DNA of 64,000 bases from Mycobacterium paraense (GCF_002101815.1 NZ_LQPM01000002.1:1-64000), one strand, 5' to 3'; positions 10,235 through 22,400 are shown, counted from the stretch's first letter. The notes: generated by a model from the sequence alone, not told the origin. Numbers and translations: made by a program.

Positions 10235-10840
10235 ATGGCTCGTTACACCGGACCCATCACCCGCAAGTCGCGCCGGCTGCGCACCGACCTCGTCGGCGGC
10301 GACCAGGCCTTCGAGAAGCGCCCCTACCCGCCCGGCCAGCACGGCCGCGCGCGGATCAAGGAGAGCGAGTACCTGCTGCAGCTGCAGGAGAAGCAGAAGG
10401 CGCGCTTCACCTACGGCGTGATGGAAAAGCAGTTCCGCCGCTACTACGAAGAGGCCGTGCGGCAGCCCGGCAAGACCGGTGAGGAACTGCTGCGCATCCT
10501 CGAGAGCCGGCTGGACAACGTCGTCTACCGCGCCGGCCTGGCGCGCACCCGACGGATGGCCCGCCAGCTGGTGAGCCACGGGCACTTCAGCGTCAACGGC
10601 GTGAAGGTGGACGTCCCCAGCTACCGGGTGTCGCAGTACGACATCGTCGAGGTGCGCGACAAGTCGCTCAACACGGTGCCGTTCCAGATCGCGCGGGAGA
10701 CCGCGGGCGACCGCCCGATCCCGAGCTGGCTGCAGGTCGTGGGGGAGCGCCAGCGCATCCTCATCCACCAGCTGCCCGAGCGCGCGCAGATCGACGTGCC
10801 GCTCACCGAGCAGCTGATCGTCGAGTACTACTCGAAGTAA
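10235..10840 (+). CDS. rpsD: 30S ribosomal protein S4
   Basis: The 201-residue S4 is a primary 16S rRNA-binding protein. Key segments are MARYTGPITRKSRR, the S4 RNA-binding motif SRLDNVVYRAGLARTRRMARQLVSHGHFSVNGVKVD (spanning ~residues 90-125) and the C-terminal REMA-like LTEQLIVEYYSK. A near-perfect ribosome-binding site AGGAGG lies before the ATG. A hairpin follows the stop, then a copy of the palindromic element, then rpoA. Confidence 0.98.
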   Translation: MARYTGPITRKSRRLRTDLVGGDQAFEKRPYPPGQHGRARIKESEYLLQLQEKQKARFTYGVMEKQFRRYYEEAVRQPGKTGEELLRILESRLDNVVYRAGLARTRRMARQLVSHGHFSVNGVKVDVPSYRVSQYDIVEVRDKSLNTVPFQIARETAGDRPIPSWLQVVGERQRILIHQLPERAQIDVPLTEQLIVEYYSK

Positions 10841-10846
10841 AGACCC

Positions 10847-10868
10847 CCTGCGCTGAACCCGGCGCAGG
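10847..10868 (+). terminator. Hairpin after rpsD (attenuator or RNA-stability stem)
   Basis: Perfect 7-base arms CCTGCGC and GCGCAGG flank an 8-base loop just after the rpsD stop. No T-run follows, so it is not a classical intrinsic terminator. It may tune expression between rpsD and rpoA. Confidence 0.45.
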
Positions 10869-10872
10869 TTCG

Positions 10873-10912
10873 CGACGATCGCAAGCGCGGCAAAGCCGGG
10901 CGCAGCGAGTCG
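10873..10912. repeat. Dispersed palindromic element, copy B
   Basis: This is a 40-base copy of the element seen at 9171, with core GATCGCAAGCGCGGCAAAGC and complementary ends CGAC ... GTCG. The outer bases differ from copy A (CGGCGA to CGACGA) but the partner arm has changed to match (GTCGCCG to GAGTCGG). That is what is expected if the hairpin is maintained. It lies between rpsD and rpoA. Confidence 0.7.
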
Positions 10913-10940
10913 GAGCGGACAACACAGCGGCATCAAATAG

Positions 10941-12014
<1,074 letters not shown>

Positions 12015-12131
12015 TAGCCGTCCGGTGACGATGCGGCCGTGCAGCGGCCGCTGAGGAACCGGATACCAATAACTGAAGTCCGTCCCGGCCCTACCTGATA
12101 CGGGGGTCGGCCCCACTTAGGAGATAGCGCA

Positions 12132-12776
12132 ATGCCCAAGCCCACCAAGGGCCCTCGCCTCGGCGGGTCGTCTTCCCACCAGAAGGCCCTGCTGGCCAAC
12201 CTGGCGACGTCGCTGTTCGAGCACGGCCGGATCAAGACGACCGAGCCGAAGGCTCGTGCGCTGCGGCCGTACGCGGAGAAGCTCATCACGCACGCCAAGA
12301 AGGGCACGCTGCACAACCGTCGAGAGGTGCTCAAGAAGATCCGCGACAAGGACGTGGTGCACGCCTTGTTCGCGGAGATCGGGCCCTTCTTCGCCGACCG
12401 CAACGGCGGCTACACCCGCATCATCAAGGTCGAGCCGCGCAAGGGCGACAACGCCCCGATGGCCGTGATCGAGCTGGTGCGGGAGAAGACGGTGACGTCG
12501 GAGGCCGACCGGGCGCGACGGGTGAAGGCGTCGAAGAAGGCGGAGGCGCCGGTGGCCGCGGCCGCGGCGCCGCAGGCGGCGGTCGAGCCGGAGGCGGCCG
12601 AGGGGCCGACGGCCGACGATGTCGTGGAGCCGGCCGAGACCGAGGCCACGGAGACCGAAGGCACGGAGACCGAGGCGACGGAGACCGAGGCTGCCGCTGA
12701 GGAAAAGCACGACGAGGCCATCGCGGCGCGGGCCGAGGCCGAGGCCGCCGAAGCGGACGAGGCTGACGAGAGTTAA
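12132..12776 (+). CDS. rplQ: 50S ribosomal protein L17 with long acidic tail
   Basis: Residues 1-~120 are a complete L17 ([50 protein letters not shown]). The protein continues for ~90 residues of Ala/Glu/Thr-rich sequence with repeated (T)ETE units at 12640-12700, reaching 214 residues. M. tuberculosis L17 is, from memory, about 180, so the tail is enlarged here. The tail is probably disordered and dispensable for ribosome assembly. The frame overlaps the only canonical upstream start available to truA. Confidence 0.96.
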   Translation: MPKPTKGPRLGGSSSHQKALLANLATSLFEHGRIKTTEPKARALRPYAEKLITHAKKGTLHNRREVLKKIRDKDVVHALFAEIGPFFADRNGGYTRIIKVEPRKGDNAPMAVIELVREKTVTSEADRARRVKASKKAEAPVAAAAAPQAAVEPEAAEGPTADDVVEPAETEATETEGTETEATETEAAAEEKHDEAIAARAEAEAAEADEADES

Positions 12777-13626
12777 CGACCCGAATTTTCAGGTCCGTCT
12801 GCGGCTCGACATCGCCTACGACGGAACGGAATTCGCGGGCTGGGCTGCCCAGGCCGGGCAGCGGACCGTCGCCGGCGTCCTCGATGAGGCGCTGACGACG
12901 GTCTTTCGCGCTCCAGTGCGGCTGCGCGCGGCCGGGCGCACCGACACGGGGGTCCATGCCACCGGGCAGGTCGCCCACGTCGACGTGCCTGCCGACGCGC
13001 TGCCGAACGCGTACCCGCGCGCGCCGCGGGTCGGTGAGCCGGAGTTCCTGCCGCTGGTGCGCCGCCTGGGCCGGTTCCTGCCCACCGACGTCCGGGTGCT
13101 CGACATCGCCCGCGCCCCAGCGGCTTTCGATGCCCGGTTCTCGGCGCTGCGGCGCCACTATGTGTATCGGTTGTCGACGGCTCCCTACGGGGTGGAGCCA
13201 CAGCAGGCGCGCTATGTCACCGCCTGGCCGCGCGACCTGGACGTCGAGGCGATGGCCGCCGCGTCGCGGGATCTGGTGGGACTGCACGACTTTGCTGCAT
13301 TCTGCCGGCAGCGCGAGAACGCCACCACCATCCGCGACCTGCAGCGGTTCGACTGGTCACGTGATGGCGACCTGATCACGGCGCACGTCACCGCCGACGC
13401 GTTCTGCTGGTCGATGGTGCGGTCGCTGGTCGGGGCGCTGCTGGCCGTCGGCGAGCACCGCCGCCCGGCGTCCTGGTGCCGCGACTTGCTCTCGGCCACG
13501 GACCGGTCCAGCGACTTCGCCGCCGCGCCCGCGCACGGGCTGACGATGGTCGGCGTCGACTACCCGCCCGACGACCAGCTGGCCGCGCGGATTCTGATCA
13601 CGCGCGATCTGCGCACGCGAGGCTAG
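12619..13626 (+). CDS. truA: tRNA pseudouridine synthase A
   Basis: The conserved TruA domain begins at about base 12793 with [16 protein letters not shown]. The catalytic Asp is in [20 protein letters not shown], followed by RRHYVYRL and [14 protein letters not shown]. The enzyme converts U38-U40 of the anticodon stem to pseudouridine. No ATG, GTG or TTG occurs in frame between 12620 and the domain. The start is therefore either ATG 12619 inside rplQ, adding a very basic Arg/Pro-rich leader, or a non-canonical codon such as CTG 12763. The function is certain; the start is not. Confidence 0.9.
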   Translation: MSWSRPRPRPRRPKARRPRRRRPRLPLRKSTTRPSRRGPRPRPPKRTRLTRVNDPNFQVRLRLDIAYDGTEFAGWAAQAGQRTVAGVLDEALTTVFRAPVRLRAAGRTDTGVHATGQVAHVDVPADALPNAYPRAPRVGEPEFLPLVRRLGRFLPTDVRVLDIARAPAAFDARFSALRRHYVYRLSTAPYGVEPQQARYVTAWPRDLDVEAMAAASRDLVGLHDFAAFCRQRENATTIRDLQRFDWSRDGDLITAHVTADAFCWSMVRSLVGALLAVGEHRRPASWCRDLLSATDRSSDFAAAPAHGLTMVGVDYPPDDQLAARILITRDLRTRG

Positions 13627-13670
13627 TGGCGATCGCGAGCGCGGCCTAGCCGGGCGATGCGGGTCGCCAC
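13626..13670. repeat. Dispersed palindromic element, copy C
   Basis: This 45-base copy has perfect 7-base terminal arms GTGGCGA and TCGCCAC. Its core GATCGCGAGCGCGGCCTAGCC matches the copies at 9171 and 10873. It starts at the last base of the truA stop and fills the gap to the convergent cutinase gene, so it could act as a bidirectional transcription-stopping hairpin. Confidence 0.7.
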
Positions 13671-13678
13671 CATCGGCG

Positions 13679-14314
13679 CTAGACGCGGCTGGCGACGAAA
13701 GTGGCGGCCTGGTTGGTGAACCCGGGCACGTAGCCCAAATGCGCGCTCCACTTGTTGCCGTTGGAGCAGATCGGGTCGCCGGGGTTGCACAGGTCGATGG
13801 TCTTGCCGTCGAAATCCGGGGTCAGCGCGCTCATCAGCGTGCCCGCCCGCGCGGACGGGTTCCCGAACAGGGCCACGGCGGCGACGTGGTCGGCCGCGGC
13901 AGCGGGCAGCGGCTGGTGGAAGCCGAGGCCGGGAAGCGGTGCGGCGGTGACGATGTCGATGACGGCGGCGCCCTGCGAATACCCGCCGAGCACCATCTTG
14001 GTCTTCGGGCAGTTGTTGGCCATCTGCTGGACGTGGTTGCTGGCGTCGTTCGCGCCGTCGGCGGCGGCCAGGAAGTCCTTGTTCGCGGGGTAGTTAACCC
14101 CGTACGCCCCAACGCTTTTGCGGGTGTTCTGGCGCAGCGAGTTGACGAAGGCCTGGCCCACCTTCCCGACGCCCGGCGGCTCGTCGGTGCCGCGGGCGAA
14201 CACCACCTCGACGTCCGGGCACGACGCCGACGCCAGCGGCAACAGCTTAGGGACGACGAAAAGCGCGACCGCCGCAAGGAATGCGGCGGTCAGCCCCAAG
14301 CGGATAAGCCTCAC
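13679..14314 (-). CDS. Cutinase-family serine esterase (Cut4-like)
   Basis: The 211-residue secreted protein has a hydrophobic signal segment (residues ~5-28) and a cutinase domain. The nucleophile lies in [11 protein letters not shown] (G-Y-S-Q-G). The Asp/His pair is in [13 protein letters not shown] and SAHLGYV, with disulfide cysteines in [14 protein letters not shown] and [13 protein letters not shown] 14314 is the start. Mycobacterial cutinases hydrolyse acyl esters such as lipids and esterified glycolipids outside the membrane. By position it corresponds to Rv3452. Confidence 0.88.
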   Translation of the reverse strand: MRLIRLGLTAAFLAAVALFVVPKLLPLASASCPDVEVVFARGTDEPPGVGKVGQAFVNSLRQNTRKSVGAYGVNYPANKDFLAAADGANDASNHVQQMANNCPKTKMVLGGYSQGAAVIDIVTAAPLPGLGFHQPLPAAAADHVAAVALFGNPSARAGTLMSALTPDFDGKTIDLCNPGDPICSNGNKWSAHLGYVPGFTNQAATFVASRV

Positions 14315-14355
14315 ACAACGAGGCTAAGGGGCCAAAATCAAGGCCCGGTAACGAT

Positions 14356-15204
14356 TTAGACAAGCGGCGCTTGAGGATTCGGCGTCGGCGGCGCGTACGG
14401 CGTGTTCGGCGTGTTGGGCGCCGGGACGTTGCCGGGCACCGACGGGCCGGAACCCGGGGTCTGCGGGCCGTAACCGGGCGACTGCGGCGGATAGCCGGGC
14501 GTCTGCGGGCCGTAGCCGGGCACCTGCGGACTGGTCCCGGCCATCAGCTTGGACGCGACAAAGGCCGCGGCCTGGGTGGTGTAGGCGGGGACGTAGCCCT
14601 CGGTGTGGCCGCTCCACTCGTTGCCCTGACCCGCGTGGCAGATCGGGTCCTGCGGATTGCACAGGTCGATCGCCTTGGATCCGAGCAGCGCGCTCTGGGC
14701 GGGCAGCGTCCCGCCGGCGCGGTCGGCCACGTCGCCGAAGGTGGCGACGGCCACGATGTTGTTGGCGTACTGCGGCGGCAGCGAGTTGCCCCAGCTGATG
14801 CCGCCGATCGGCACGCCGGCCACGATGTCCATCACCGAGGCGCCCTGCGAGTAGCCGCCCAGCACGATCTTGGTGTTGGGGCAGGTCTCGACGCTCTTCT
14901 TGACGCGGTCGATGGTGTCGTTGGCGCCGTCGCCGCCGTGCAGCTGCAGCTTGCTGGCCGCGTAGTTCACCCCGTAGGGCAGGATGTTCAGGCCGGTCTG
15001 CTGGCGCAGCGAGTCGACGAACGCGTCACCGACGCGGCCTAGGCCGGGCGGCTCGTTGGTGCCGCGGGCGAAGATGACCTCGACGTCCGGGCAGTCGAAG
15101 GCGGAGGCGACCGGCGTCGCCGTCGGGGACAGGAGCAGGCCGGTGGCGGTGAGCACTGCGGAAACCCCCGGGCCCACCCAGCGACCTATGCGATGGGAAG
15201 ACAC
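14356..15204 (-). CDS. Cutinase-family serine esterase (Cut3-like) with proline-rich tail
   Basis: The protein has 282 residues from GTG 15204. A signal peptide ending near ASAFDC is followed by a cutinase domain with nucleophile motif [11 protein letters not shown], the [11 protein letters not shown] disulfide loop and a GHTEGYVP histidine. Unlike its neighbour it carries a ~65-residue tail of Pro/Gly/Tyr/Gln repeats ([15 protein letters not shown]), probably disordered and possibly wall-associating. It is a tandem paralogue of the preceding cutinase, 41 bases away, and matches Rv3451 by position. Confidence 0.88.
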   Translation of the reverse strand: MSSHRIGRWVGPGVSAVLTATGLLLSPTATPVASAFDCPDVEVIFARGTNEPPGLGRVGDAFVDSLRQQTGLNILPYGVNYAASKLQLHGGDGANDTIDRVKKSVETCPNTKIVLGGYSQGASVMDIVAGVPIGGISWGNSLPPQYANNIVAVATFGDVADRAGGTLPAQSALLGSKAIDLCNPQDPICHAGQGNEWSGHTEGYVPAYTTQAAAFVASKLMAGTSPQVPGYGPQTPGYPPQSPGYGPQTPGSGPSVPGNVPAPNTPNTPYAPPTPNPQAPLV

Positions 15205-15331
15205 GCCGAAATATTACCGGCAACCAGCGGGAATCGAAATTCGGCGGCCTGTGGATAACCGGCGCGGCCGCGGTCTACCTGCGGCTTAACTAAAGCCGGG
15301 AGACGGATTCCACAAGTTTTTCGAGGGTATT

Positions 15332-16723
15332 TTGGACCGTTCGCAGCTGCGCCGGGCGACGACCCGGCTACCGGTCGGCGGTTACCGATTTCTGCTGCGC
15401 CGCCTCGAGTGCGCGTTGCTGGGGCGCGACATTCACGCCGCAGACGAACCGCTGCGCGCGGATTCGGCGGCGCTCGGAGTCGGGTGCGTTCTGGCCGCCA
15501 TCACGGTGGCGGGCTGCGCGTTACTGGGCGTGCTGCGGCCGCAGGCGGACCTCGCGCAGGCCCGGATCATCATGGGCCAACAATCCGGCGCCTTGTATGT
15601 GCGGGTGGGCGAGGCCTGGCATCCGGTGCTGAACCTGGCGTCGGCGCGGCTGATCGCGCAGACGGCCGCGAACCCCCGGCCGGTCCGAGAGTCCGATTTG
15701 GCGCGCACCAAGCGCGGTCCGTTGCTCGGCATTCCGGGCGCCCCGCAGCTGATCGGGGAGCCGCTGCGAGCGGACGAATCGGCCTGGACGATCTGCGACA
15801 CGGACGGCAGCGGCGGGACGACCGTCGTCGTCGGTCCCACCGCAGGATCGCCGGCCCACCGGCTGGCCTCCGGCCACGGGCTCCTGGTTACGCCGGCATC
15901 GGGCTCGCCGGCCTACCTGCTTTTCAACGGGCAACGCGCGGTGGTGGACCTTTCCGACGCCGCGGTGGTGCGCGCACTCCGGCTGGAGGGCCGCGCACCG
16001 CAACTCGTCTCGCAGGCGTTGCTCAACGCGGTGCCCGAGGGTCCGGCGATACGCGCTCCACGGATTCGCGGACTGGGCACCACCGCGGCCGGGCTGCCCG
16101 GGTTTTCCGTCGGCAGCGTGCTGCGCATCGCGCGTGGTGATGCCGACGAGTACTACGTCGTCTTGCCCGCCGGGGTCCAGCGCATCGGGCGCGTGGCCGC
16201 GGACCTCCTGCGTTTCCGCGATTCGCAGGGCACCGCCAACGCCATCACCGTCGCGCCCGACGCGATCCGCGCCGCAGCGGTCGCGAACGTGCTGCCGGTG
16301 GGCGATTTCCCCGACCGGGCACCGGAACTCGACGTTGGCGGCACGCTGTGCGTCGCATCCCTGCCCGCGCCGTCCGGAGATTTCGACACCGCGTTCCTGA
16401 TCGGCGGCGGCCTGCCGGTGCCGGCCGGTCGGACCCCGGTGACCCTGGCTCAAGCCGATGGCCGCGGGCCCGCGCTGGACGGGGCATATCTGCCGCCCGG
16501 CCGGAGCGCCTACGTGCGGGACGGTAACCGAACCGGCACGCGCTACCTCGTCACCGACACGGGGGTGCGGTTCGCCGTCCACGATGACGACGCCGCGCGC
16601 GATCTTGGCCTTCCGGAGCCTATTCCGGCGCCGTGGCCGGTGCTGGCGGCCCTGCCGTCCGGACCGGAACTGAGCAGGCAGGGCGCGTCAGTCGCCCGCG
16701 ACACGGTGGGCGGACGCCCGTAA
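15332..16723 (+). CDS. eccB4: ESX-4 secretion component EccB4
   Basis: The 463-residue protein has one N-terminal transmembrane segment (~residues 47-67, AALGVGCVLAAITVAGCALLGV) and a large extracytoplasmic domain with paired cysteines (WTICD, TLCVASL), typical of EccB. The start is TTG 15332 (MDRSQLRRATTRLPV). EccB forms the periplasmic part of the type VII secretion core with EccC, EccD and EccE; no eccE is present, as is usual for ESX-4. Its 3' end overlaps the stop of convergent mycP4 by 36 bases. Confidence 0.92.
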   Translation: MDRSQLRRATTRLPVGGYRFLLRRLECALLGRDIHAADEPLRADSAALGVGCVLAAITVAGCALLGVLRPQADLAQARIIMGQQSGALYVRVGEAWHPVLNLASARLIAQTAANPRPVRESDLARTKRGPLLGIPGAPQLIGEPLRADESAWTICDTDGSGGTTVVVGPTAGSPAHRLASGHGLLVTPASGSPAYLLFNGQRAVVDLSDAAVVRALRLEGRAPQLVSQALLNAVPEGPAIRAPRIRGLGTTAAGLPGFSVGSVLRIARGDADEYYVVLPAGVQRIGRVAADLLRFRDSQGTANAITVAPDAIRAAAVANVLPVGDFPDRAPELDVGGTLCVASLPAPSGDFDTAFLIGGGLPVPAGRTPVTLAQADGRGPALDGAYLPPGRSAYVRDGNRTGTRYLVTDTGVRFAVHDDDAARDLGLPEPIPAPWPVLAALPSGPELSRQGASVARDTVGGRP

Positions 16724-17983
16724 CCGTCCCGCTGCCAGGAGCCCTATCAGTGCAACGAGACAGATGGCGGCGCCCCGCAGCGCGACGTCACGGGCGTGCC
16801 GATCCGGGCGTGTCGGTTGCGGCGGCGTGACGATCGGCACGGGCGACGGTGTCGGCCTGGCGGTTTCGGGGGGACTGGAGTCGGTGCTGACCGCGGCCAG
16901 CGCATCGACGGTGCCGTTGCCGACGAGCGGATCCCATCCGTCGGGTGGGTGGTGCGCGGTTGACTCGATGCGCTGCATCACCTGTCGCGCGGTGAACGCC
17001 GGAAAGCGCGCTCGGATCAGCGCGGCCAGCCCACTGACGACGGGCGCCGCGTAGCTGGTGCCCGAAACCGGTTGTGTGCCCAGAGCAGTCACGGTCTCGC
17101 CGGGCGCCGCGACATCGACCCAGGGGCCGGCGAGGGTGAAGTCCGACGGCGCGCCTTCGGCGTTGACCGAGCCGACCGTCAGCACGTAGTCGTCATACCA
17201 GGCCGGGCTGACCACGACAGTGGTTGTCTGCCAGGTCGCGTCGGACCGCTGGCGCGGGCACTGGGCGGCGCCGCCGCTGTTGCCGGCCGCGGCCACGACG
17301 ACGGCGTTCTTGACGTCGACCGCATACGCCAAGGCGGCCCCCAGCGCTCGGTCGTCGAGGGTCGAGCCGACCGGAACGCAAGCGATCGAGGAGATGTTGA
17401 TCACCGAGGCGCCGAGGTCGGCGGCGGTGCGGACGGCCTTTGCCATGGTGTCCACGTCGCCGACCGCTGACCGCGAACGGTCGCCGGCGGAGACGAATTT
17501 CGAACTGGACTGGCGGATGCTGATCACGGTGGCTTCGGGCGCCACCCCGGCGGAGCCGTCGGGCGTGGAATCGCCTGCGGCGGCGATGATTCCGGCCACC
17601 AGGGTGCCGTGCGCGTCGCAATCTTGGGTCCCATCGCCGGTCGATACATAGTCGCCGCCGGCCACCAGGTTCGGCAGCCTGGGGTGCGGTGAGACCCCGG
17701 TGTCGATCACCGCGACGCGTTGTCCCGCGCCGCGGGTAAGCCGCCAAACCTGGGGCAGGTCGCCGACGAGTGGGGCCCGGTCGCCGCGTGTCGCGTCCGT
17801 CGTCATCGGCGCGCAGGTTTCGCGCTGCAGGGTCGGCCACGGCGGCGCCGGCGGAGCCGGCTTGGGCAGCCACTTGTCGTCGATGCTCGGCGGCGAAACC
17901 GCGTGTGCCGTCGGGGCCCCCAGCTGAGCCAGCGCTACCAGTGCCGACGCCGCCAAGAGCCGCGCGGCGCGTGACGCGTTCAC
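16688..17983 (-). CDS. mycP4: Mycosin-4, membrane-anchored subtilisin-like protease of ESX-4
   Basis: The protein has 431 residues from GTG 17983. A signal peptide (to about residue 28), then a subtilase domain with the full triad: D94 (VAVIDTGV), H125 (DAHGTLVAGI) and S310 (VSGTSYAAPVVSG). A Pro-rich linker leads to a C-terminal transmembrane helix (AAICLVALIGLLAAG) and short basic tail. MycP stabilises or regulates the type VII core from the outer face of the membrane. It is coupled to eccD4 through a 4-base GTGA overlap. The reading frame is also open further upstream through eccD4, but the signal peptide fixes this start. Confidence 0.94.
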   Translation of the reverse strand: MNASRAARLLAASALVALAQLGAPTAHAVSPPSIDDKWLPKPAPPAPPWPTLQRETCAPMTTDATRGDRAPLVGDLPQVWRLTRGAGQRVAVIDTGVSPHPRLPNLVAGGDYVSTGDGTQDCDAHGTLVAGIIAAAGDSTPDGSAGVAPEATVISIRQSSSKFVSAGDRSRSAVGDVDTMAKAVRTAADLGASVINISSIACVPVGSTLDDRALGAALAYAVDVKNAVVVAAAGNSGGAAQCPRQRSDATWQTTTVVVSPAWYDDYVLTVGSVNAEGAPSDFTLAGPWVDVAAPGETVTALGTQPVSGTSYAAPVVSGLAALIRARFPAFTARQVMQRIESTAHHPPDGWDPLVGNGTVDALAAVSTDSSPPETARPTPSPVPIVTPPQPTRPDRHARDVALRGAAICLVALIGLLAAGRLRASAHRVAGD

Positions 17984-19416
17984 GGGAGACTCAAGCCGCG
18001 GACGGCGCCGTAGAGGCCGCATACCCAGCACGTGATGGGCACCATTGCCACCAGGGCCAGTCCCTCCAGTGCGTCGACGGTGCGGCGCAGCACGGGCGAT
18101 GGGGATGCCGCCGAAGCCACAAAGCCCAGGCACATCGCGGCGGCGGCCAGCGCCGTCGTCGTCGCCGCCGTCCATGCCCCACATGACCCCAATGCGACGA
18201 AAGTCGTTGCGATGACCGCCGTTCCGCACGTGGCGAACACCGGGGCGTCCCTGCCGTCGCCGCGCCGAACGCGCAGCAACAGCAGCACCCCCGTGAGCGC
18301 GCCGAAAACGATGCGGGGCGGACCGTGCGGGGCGGCGAGCACAGTCACGACGGCGCCCAGCGCGGCCGCGCACGCGAACGCGGCGAGCAAGCTGGTCAAC
18401 CAGGTCCGGGCCCGGACCGCTTTGGCGTCCAGGTCCGGTGCCGGTGGCAGCTGTGGCGACAACCGGGCAATGGCGATCGATATCCGCGCCGCCAGGGCGA
18501 GCAGGCCCAGGGACGTGAGCGCCGATACCGAGCCAATGACGTGCGGCGGGGCGGCGGTGATCAGACCGACCAGCGCCGCGGCCGCGACGATCGTCGCGAC
18601 GCACGCGAGGGCGGTCAATGTGACCGCGCCGCAGCCGGATAGGCGGAGCGCCAGGACCGCGGTGACGGCCGCCGTCATCGCGCCCAGCACCGCGTGGGGG
18701 AGACCGGGCACACCGGGCACCGCGAGGTAGCCGGCGACCGCAGTGCACGTGGTGGCGATCACGCTCAGCGTGAGCCCGGCCAACGCATCCCCATGCGTGC
18801 GGTGCGCAATCCGCGCGAAATGCACGGCCACCAACCCGGCCGACACCATGACGGCGACGGCCTCGCCGGTGGCCTTGGCGGTGAACGCGTTTCGGATGAG
18901 TGTCAGCCCACCGATGCCGGTCAGGACGGTCGCGGCGAGCGCGCCGGTCAGGCGAATCGCTTGCCGGCGCCCCAAGCTGCTGCCGGGCCGCGCCGTTGAG
19001 TCCAGCACCGCCGAAACGGCCTCCGCCACGTCCTCGCAACGCGGAGCGGGTGGCGGCGTGGCGGACTCGGTCAGTACCAGCACTTCGCCGTCCCGGACAC
19101 CGTGCTGCGCCAACGTCGTCGAGGTGCTCAACGCGGCCGCGCCGGGCCGGGACAGCCGGTAGCGCCTCGGCACGGGTTCAGCGGAAGCGCCGTCGTCGCG
19201 GCCGTCCAGGATGTCGATGATCGACGGCATCAGGACGGCGACCGGCACGTCCGCGGGCAGCGCCACGTCGACGGCGGTGCCGCCGGCGTGGACCGACACA
19301 CGGCGTAGCCCCCGATCGGTCCCCGGCAACGATGCCTCCTTTTGTCGGACTAGGGGCACGGTAACCGGTTCCCCGTCGCGCGAGATCCCGCTATCCACAG
19401 GCGACTTGCCGCCCAC
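17980..19416 (-). CDS. eccD4: ESX-4 secretion component EccD4
   Basis: The 478-residue protein has an N-terminal ubiquitin-like domain (~40-125, [22 protein letters not shown]) and then about eleven hydrophobic helices. This is the EccD architecture that forms the membrane channel scaffold of type VII secretion. GTG 19416 is assigned as start, but GTG codons nearer the ubiquitin-like fold are possible. It is divergent from eccC4 with only 42 bases between starts, so promoters overlap or face each other. Confidence 0.9.
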   Translation of the reverse strand: MGGKSPVDSGISRDGEPVTVPLVRQKEASLPGTDRGLRRVSVHAGGTAVDVALPADVPVAVLMPSIIDILDGRDDGASAEPVPRRYRLSRPGAAALSTSTTLAQHGVRDGEVLVLTESATPPPAPRCEDVAEAVSAVLDSTARPGSSLGRRQAIRLTGALAATVLTGIGGLTLIRNAFTAKATGEAVAVMVSAGLVAVHFARIAHRTHGDALAGLTLSVIATTCTAVAGYLAVPGVPGLPHAVLGAMTAAVTAVLALRLSGCGAVTLTALACVATIVAAAALVGLITAAPPHVIGSVSALTSLGLLALAARISIAIARLSPQLPPAPDLDAKAVRARTWLTSLLAAFACAAALGAVVTVLAAPHGPPRIVFGALTGVLLLLRVRRGDGRDAPVFATCGTAVIATTFVALGSCGAWTAATTTALAAAAMCLGFVASAASPSPVLRRTVDALEGLALVAMVPITCWVCGLYGAVRGLSLP

Positions 19417-19458
19417 TTCGGCACTGCATACCGTCGCCCCAACCGTGGGAGGGCCGGG

Positions 19459-22400
19459 ATGACTCAGTGGTTCGCGCCGGTGGCGCGGCGGCCGCCGCAG
19501 GCGTACGACGCGGCCGACATCGTCATCGACGCGCCGTCAGGTCGTCCGCCGCCACGATCACCCGGATGGCTGCCCGTTGTGGCGTCGGTGGCGGCCCTCG
19601 GCGTCATGGCGGCGGCCGTCTACTCGGGGTCGACGGTCGCTCGCAATCCGGCGCTCCTGGCATTTCCGGCCATGACGCTGGTTTCCATGGCGGTGTCGAT
19701 GGCCGCCGGACGTCGCCAACGGCAGGGGCGAGGCGTCGACGCCGACCGCGCCGACTATCTCTGCTACCTGAGCCGGCTCCGCCTCACCGTCACCGAAATC
19801 GAGGCTGCGCACCGCCTTTCGCTGGCGCGGAGCAATCCGGATCCCGACACGTTGTGGACGTTGATCGGCGGCGCGCGGATGTGGGAGCGCAGCGCTTCGG
19901 ACCCGGATTTCTGCGTGGCCCGAGTCGGCGTCGGCAGCCGGCCGCTGCCCACCCGGTTGCTGGCCGCGGAGCCCTCGTCCCATGAGCCCTGGGATCCCGT
20001 CACCGCCGCGGCCCTGAGCCGCTTCCTGCAAACGCATTCCACTGTGCCCGATGTGCCCATCACGATCGCCCTGTCCGCCGCCGGGACGGTGAGGATCGAC
20101 GGCGATGTGCCCGCGGTGCGCGCACTGTTGCGCGCGATGATCTGCCAACTCGCCGCGCTGCACCCGCCGGATCACTTGCGGATCGCCGGGGTGGTCAGCG
20201 ACGCGAATCGCGAGCATTGGGATTGGCTGAAGTGGTTGCCCCACAACCAACATCCGACCGCCACCGATGCGGTGGGTTCCGCCCGGATGGTGTATCGCAG
20301 TCCGGCCGAGGCGCGGAGCGCGCTCGCCGACGTGGGATCGCACGCGATCGTCGTCGCCGACCTCGGCGAGCCTGCGGCCCCCGCTGCGATCACGGACGTC
20401 ACGCTCCTCGAGGTCGGCGCCGGCGGCGAGGGCACGCCGGTGACGATCCGGCGCGGCGACGAGGCCGAACCGCTGCACTGCCCCGATGCGATGGACATGG
20501 TCGACGCCCTGACGTGTGCCCGCCGGCTCGCGGGGTATCGGGTCGGCCCCGCGCCGCACGGCGCCTGGCAGGACTCGGCGGGGATCGGCAGGCTCACCGA
20601 TTTCGATCCGGCGGCCTTGTGGCGCAGCCAAGGTGACCGCGATCGGCTGCGCGTTCCCATCGGGATCGCGCTCGACGGCGCGCCACTGGAACTGGATATC
20701 AAGGAGGCGGCGGAAAAGGGCCAGGGCCCGCACGGGCTCTGCGTGGGCGCCACCGGTTCGGGCAAATCGGAGCTGCTGCGCACCATCGCGCTGGGGATGG
20801 TCGCCCGGAACTCCCCGGCGGCGCTCAACCTGCTGCTCATCGACTTCAAAGGGGGCGCAACGTTTCTCGATCTGGCGCGCGCGCCACACGTCGCCGCCGT
20901 CGTCACCAACCTCGCCGACGAGGCGCCGCTGGTGGCGCGGATGCATGACGCGTTGGCCGGCGAGATGGACCGCCGGCAACGAATTCTGCGAGCGGCGCGG
21001 TGCGCCAGCGTCGCGGCCTACGAACGCGCGCGCAGCGCCGGCGGCCGGTTGCACGCCCTACCCGCGCTGCTGATCATCGTCGACGAGTTTTCCGAACTGC
21101 TCAGCCGCCACCCAGAGTTCGCCGACACGTTCGTCGCGATCGGCCGGCTCGGCCGGTCGCTGGGCATTCACCTGCTGCTGGCCAGTCAGCGCCTCGATGA
21201 GGGGCGGCTGCGCGGCCTGGACGCCCACCTCTCGTATCGGATCTGCCTGAAGACCCTGTCTGCCGCCGAATCACGTGCGGTGCTGGGCACGCTTGACGCG
21301 TATGAGCTACCGGGCACGCCCGGCGCGGGCTTTCTGCGTGCGAGCGGCGGCGAGCCGGTTCGCTTCCAGGCCTCGTTCGTGTCGGGAACGGTGCCGGCGG
21401 ACACGCAGACGTCCGCGCCGGCGGCGTCGGTGCGGCTATTCAGCACTCGGCCGGCCGGTCCCCTGGCGCGCAGGGCCGGGCGTGACGGCTCGGCCACTCG
21501 GACCGTCCTGGAATCCGTTCTCGACCGGCTGGCCGGGCATGGGCCGCCGGCGCACCACGTTTGGCTGCCGCCGCTCGGTGAGGCGCCGGCCGTGGACACC
21601 TTGCTGCACGACGCCCCGACGGCGGCGGGCGGCCTGGCCGTACCGATCGGCATTGTCGACCGTCCCTTCGAGCAGTCCCGCACGCCTCTGCTGGTGGAGT
21701 TGTCGGGGGCCGCGGGCAACGTGGCGATCGTCGGGGCGCCCCGATCGGGCAAATCGACGGCGCTACGCACGCTCATCACGGCGTTGGCTGCCACCCACGG
21801 CCCGGGGCGGGTGCGCTTTTACTGCCTGGACTTCGGTGGCGGAGCGCTGGGCTCGCTGCGCCCCTGGCCGCACGTGGGCGCCGTCGCCGGACGGGCCGAT
21901 CCGGGGCTGGCGCGGCGGATGGTCGCGGAGATGGAAGCTGTTGTCCGCCAACGAGAGAACCACCGGGGTGACGACGAGCAAGACGACGATCGACTCGCCG
22001 ATGTCTTCCTCGTCGTCGACGGGTGGGCGACCCTACGGCAGGAATTCGAGGAACTCGAGGCCCCGGTCGCCGCCCTTGCGGCGCGGGGGCTTTCGTTCGG
22101 TGTGCACGTGGTGTTGTCGGCATCGCGCTGGGCCGAGATCAGGCCCGCGCTGCGAGATCAGATCGGCACCCGCATCGAGTTGCGGCTCGGCGATCCCGCG
22201 GATTCCGAGATAGACCGCAGGCGGGCACAGCAAGTGCCCCTCGACAGCCCGGGCCGTGGCCTATCCCGCGAGGGCCTGCACATGATCATCGCATTGCCCA
22301 CCGAGCGAATCCGTGATGATGGAAAGGCCGCGCCCCCGATAGCGCTGCTTCCCCCGCGCGTGGACCACGACGCCGTCGTCCGGGCAGCGGGTGCGCAACT

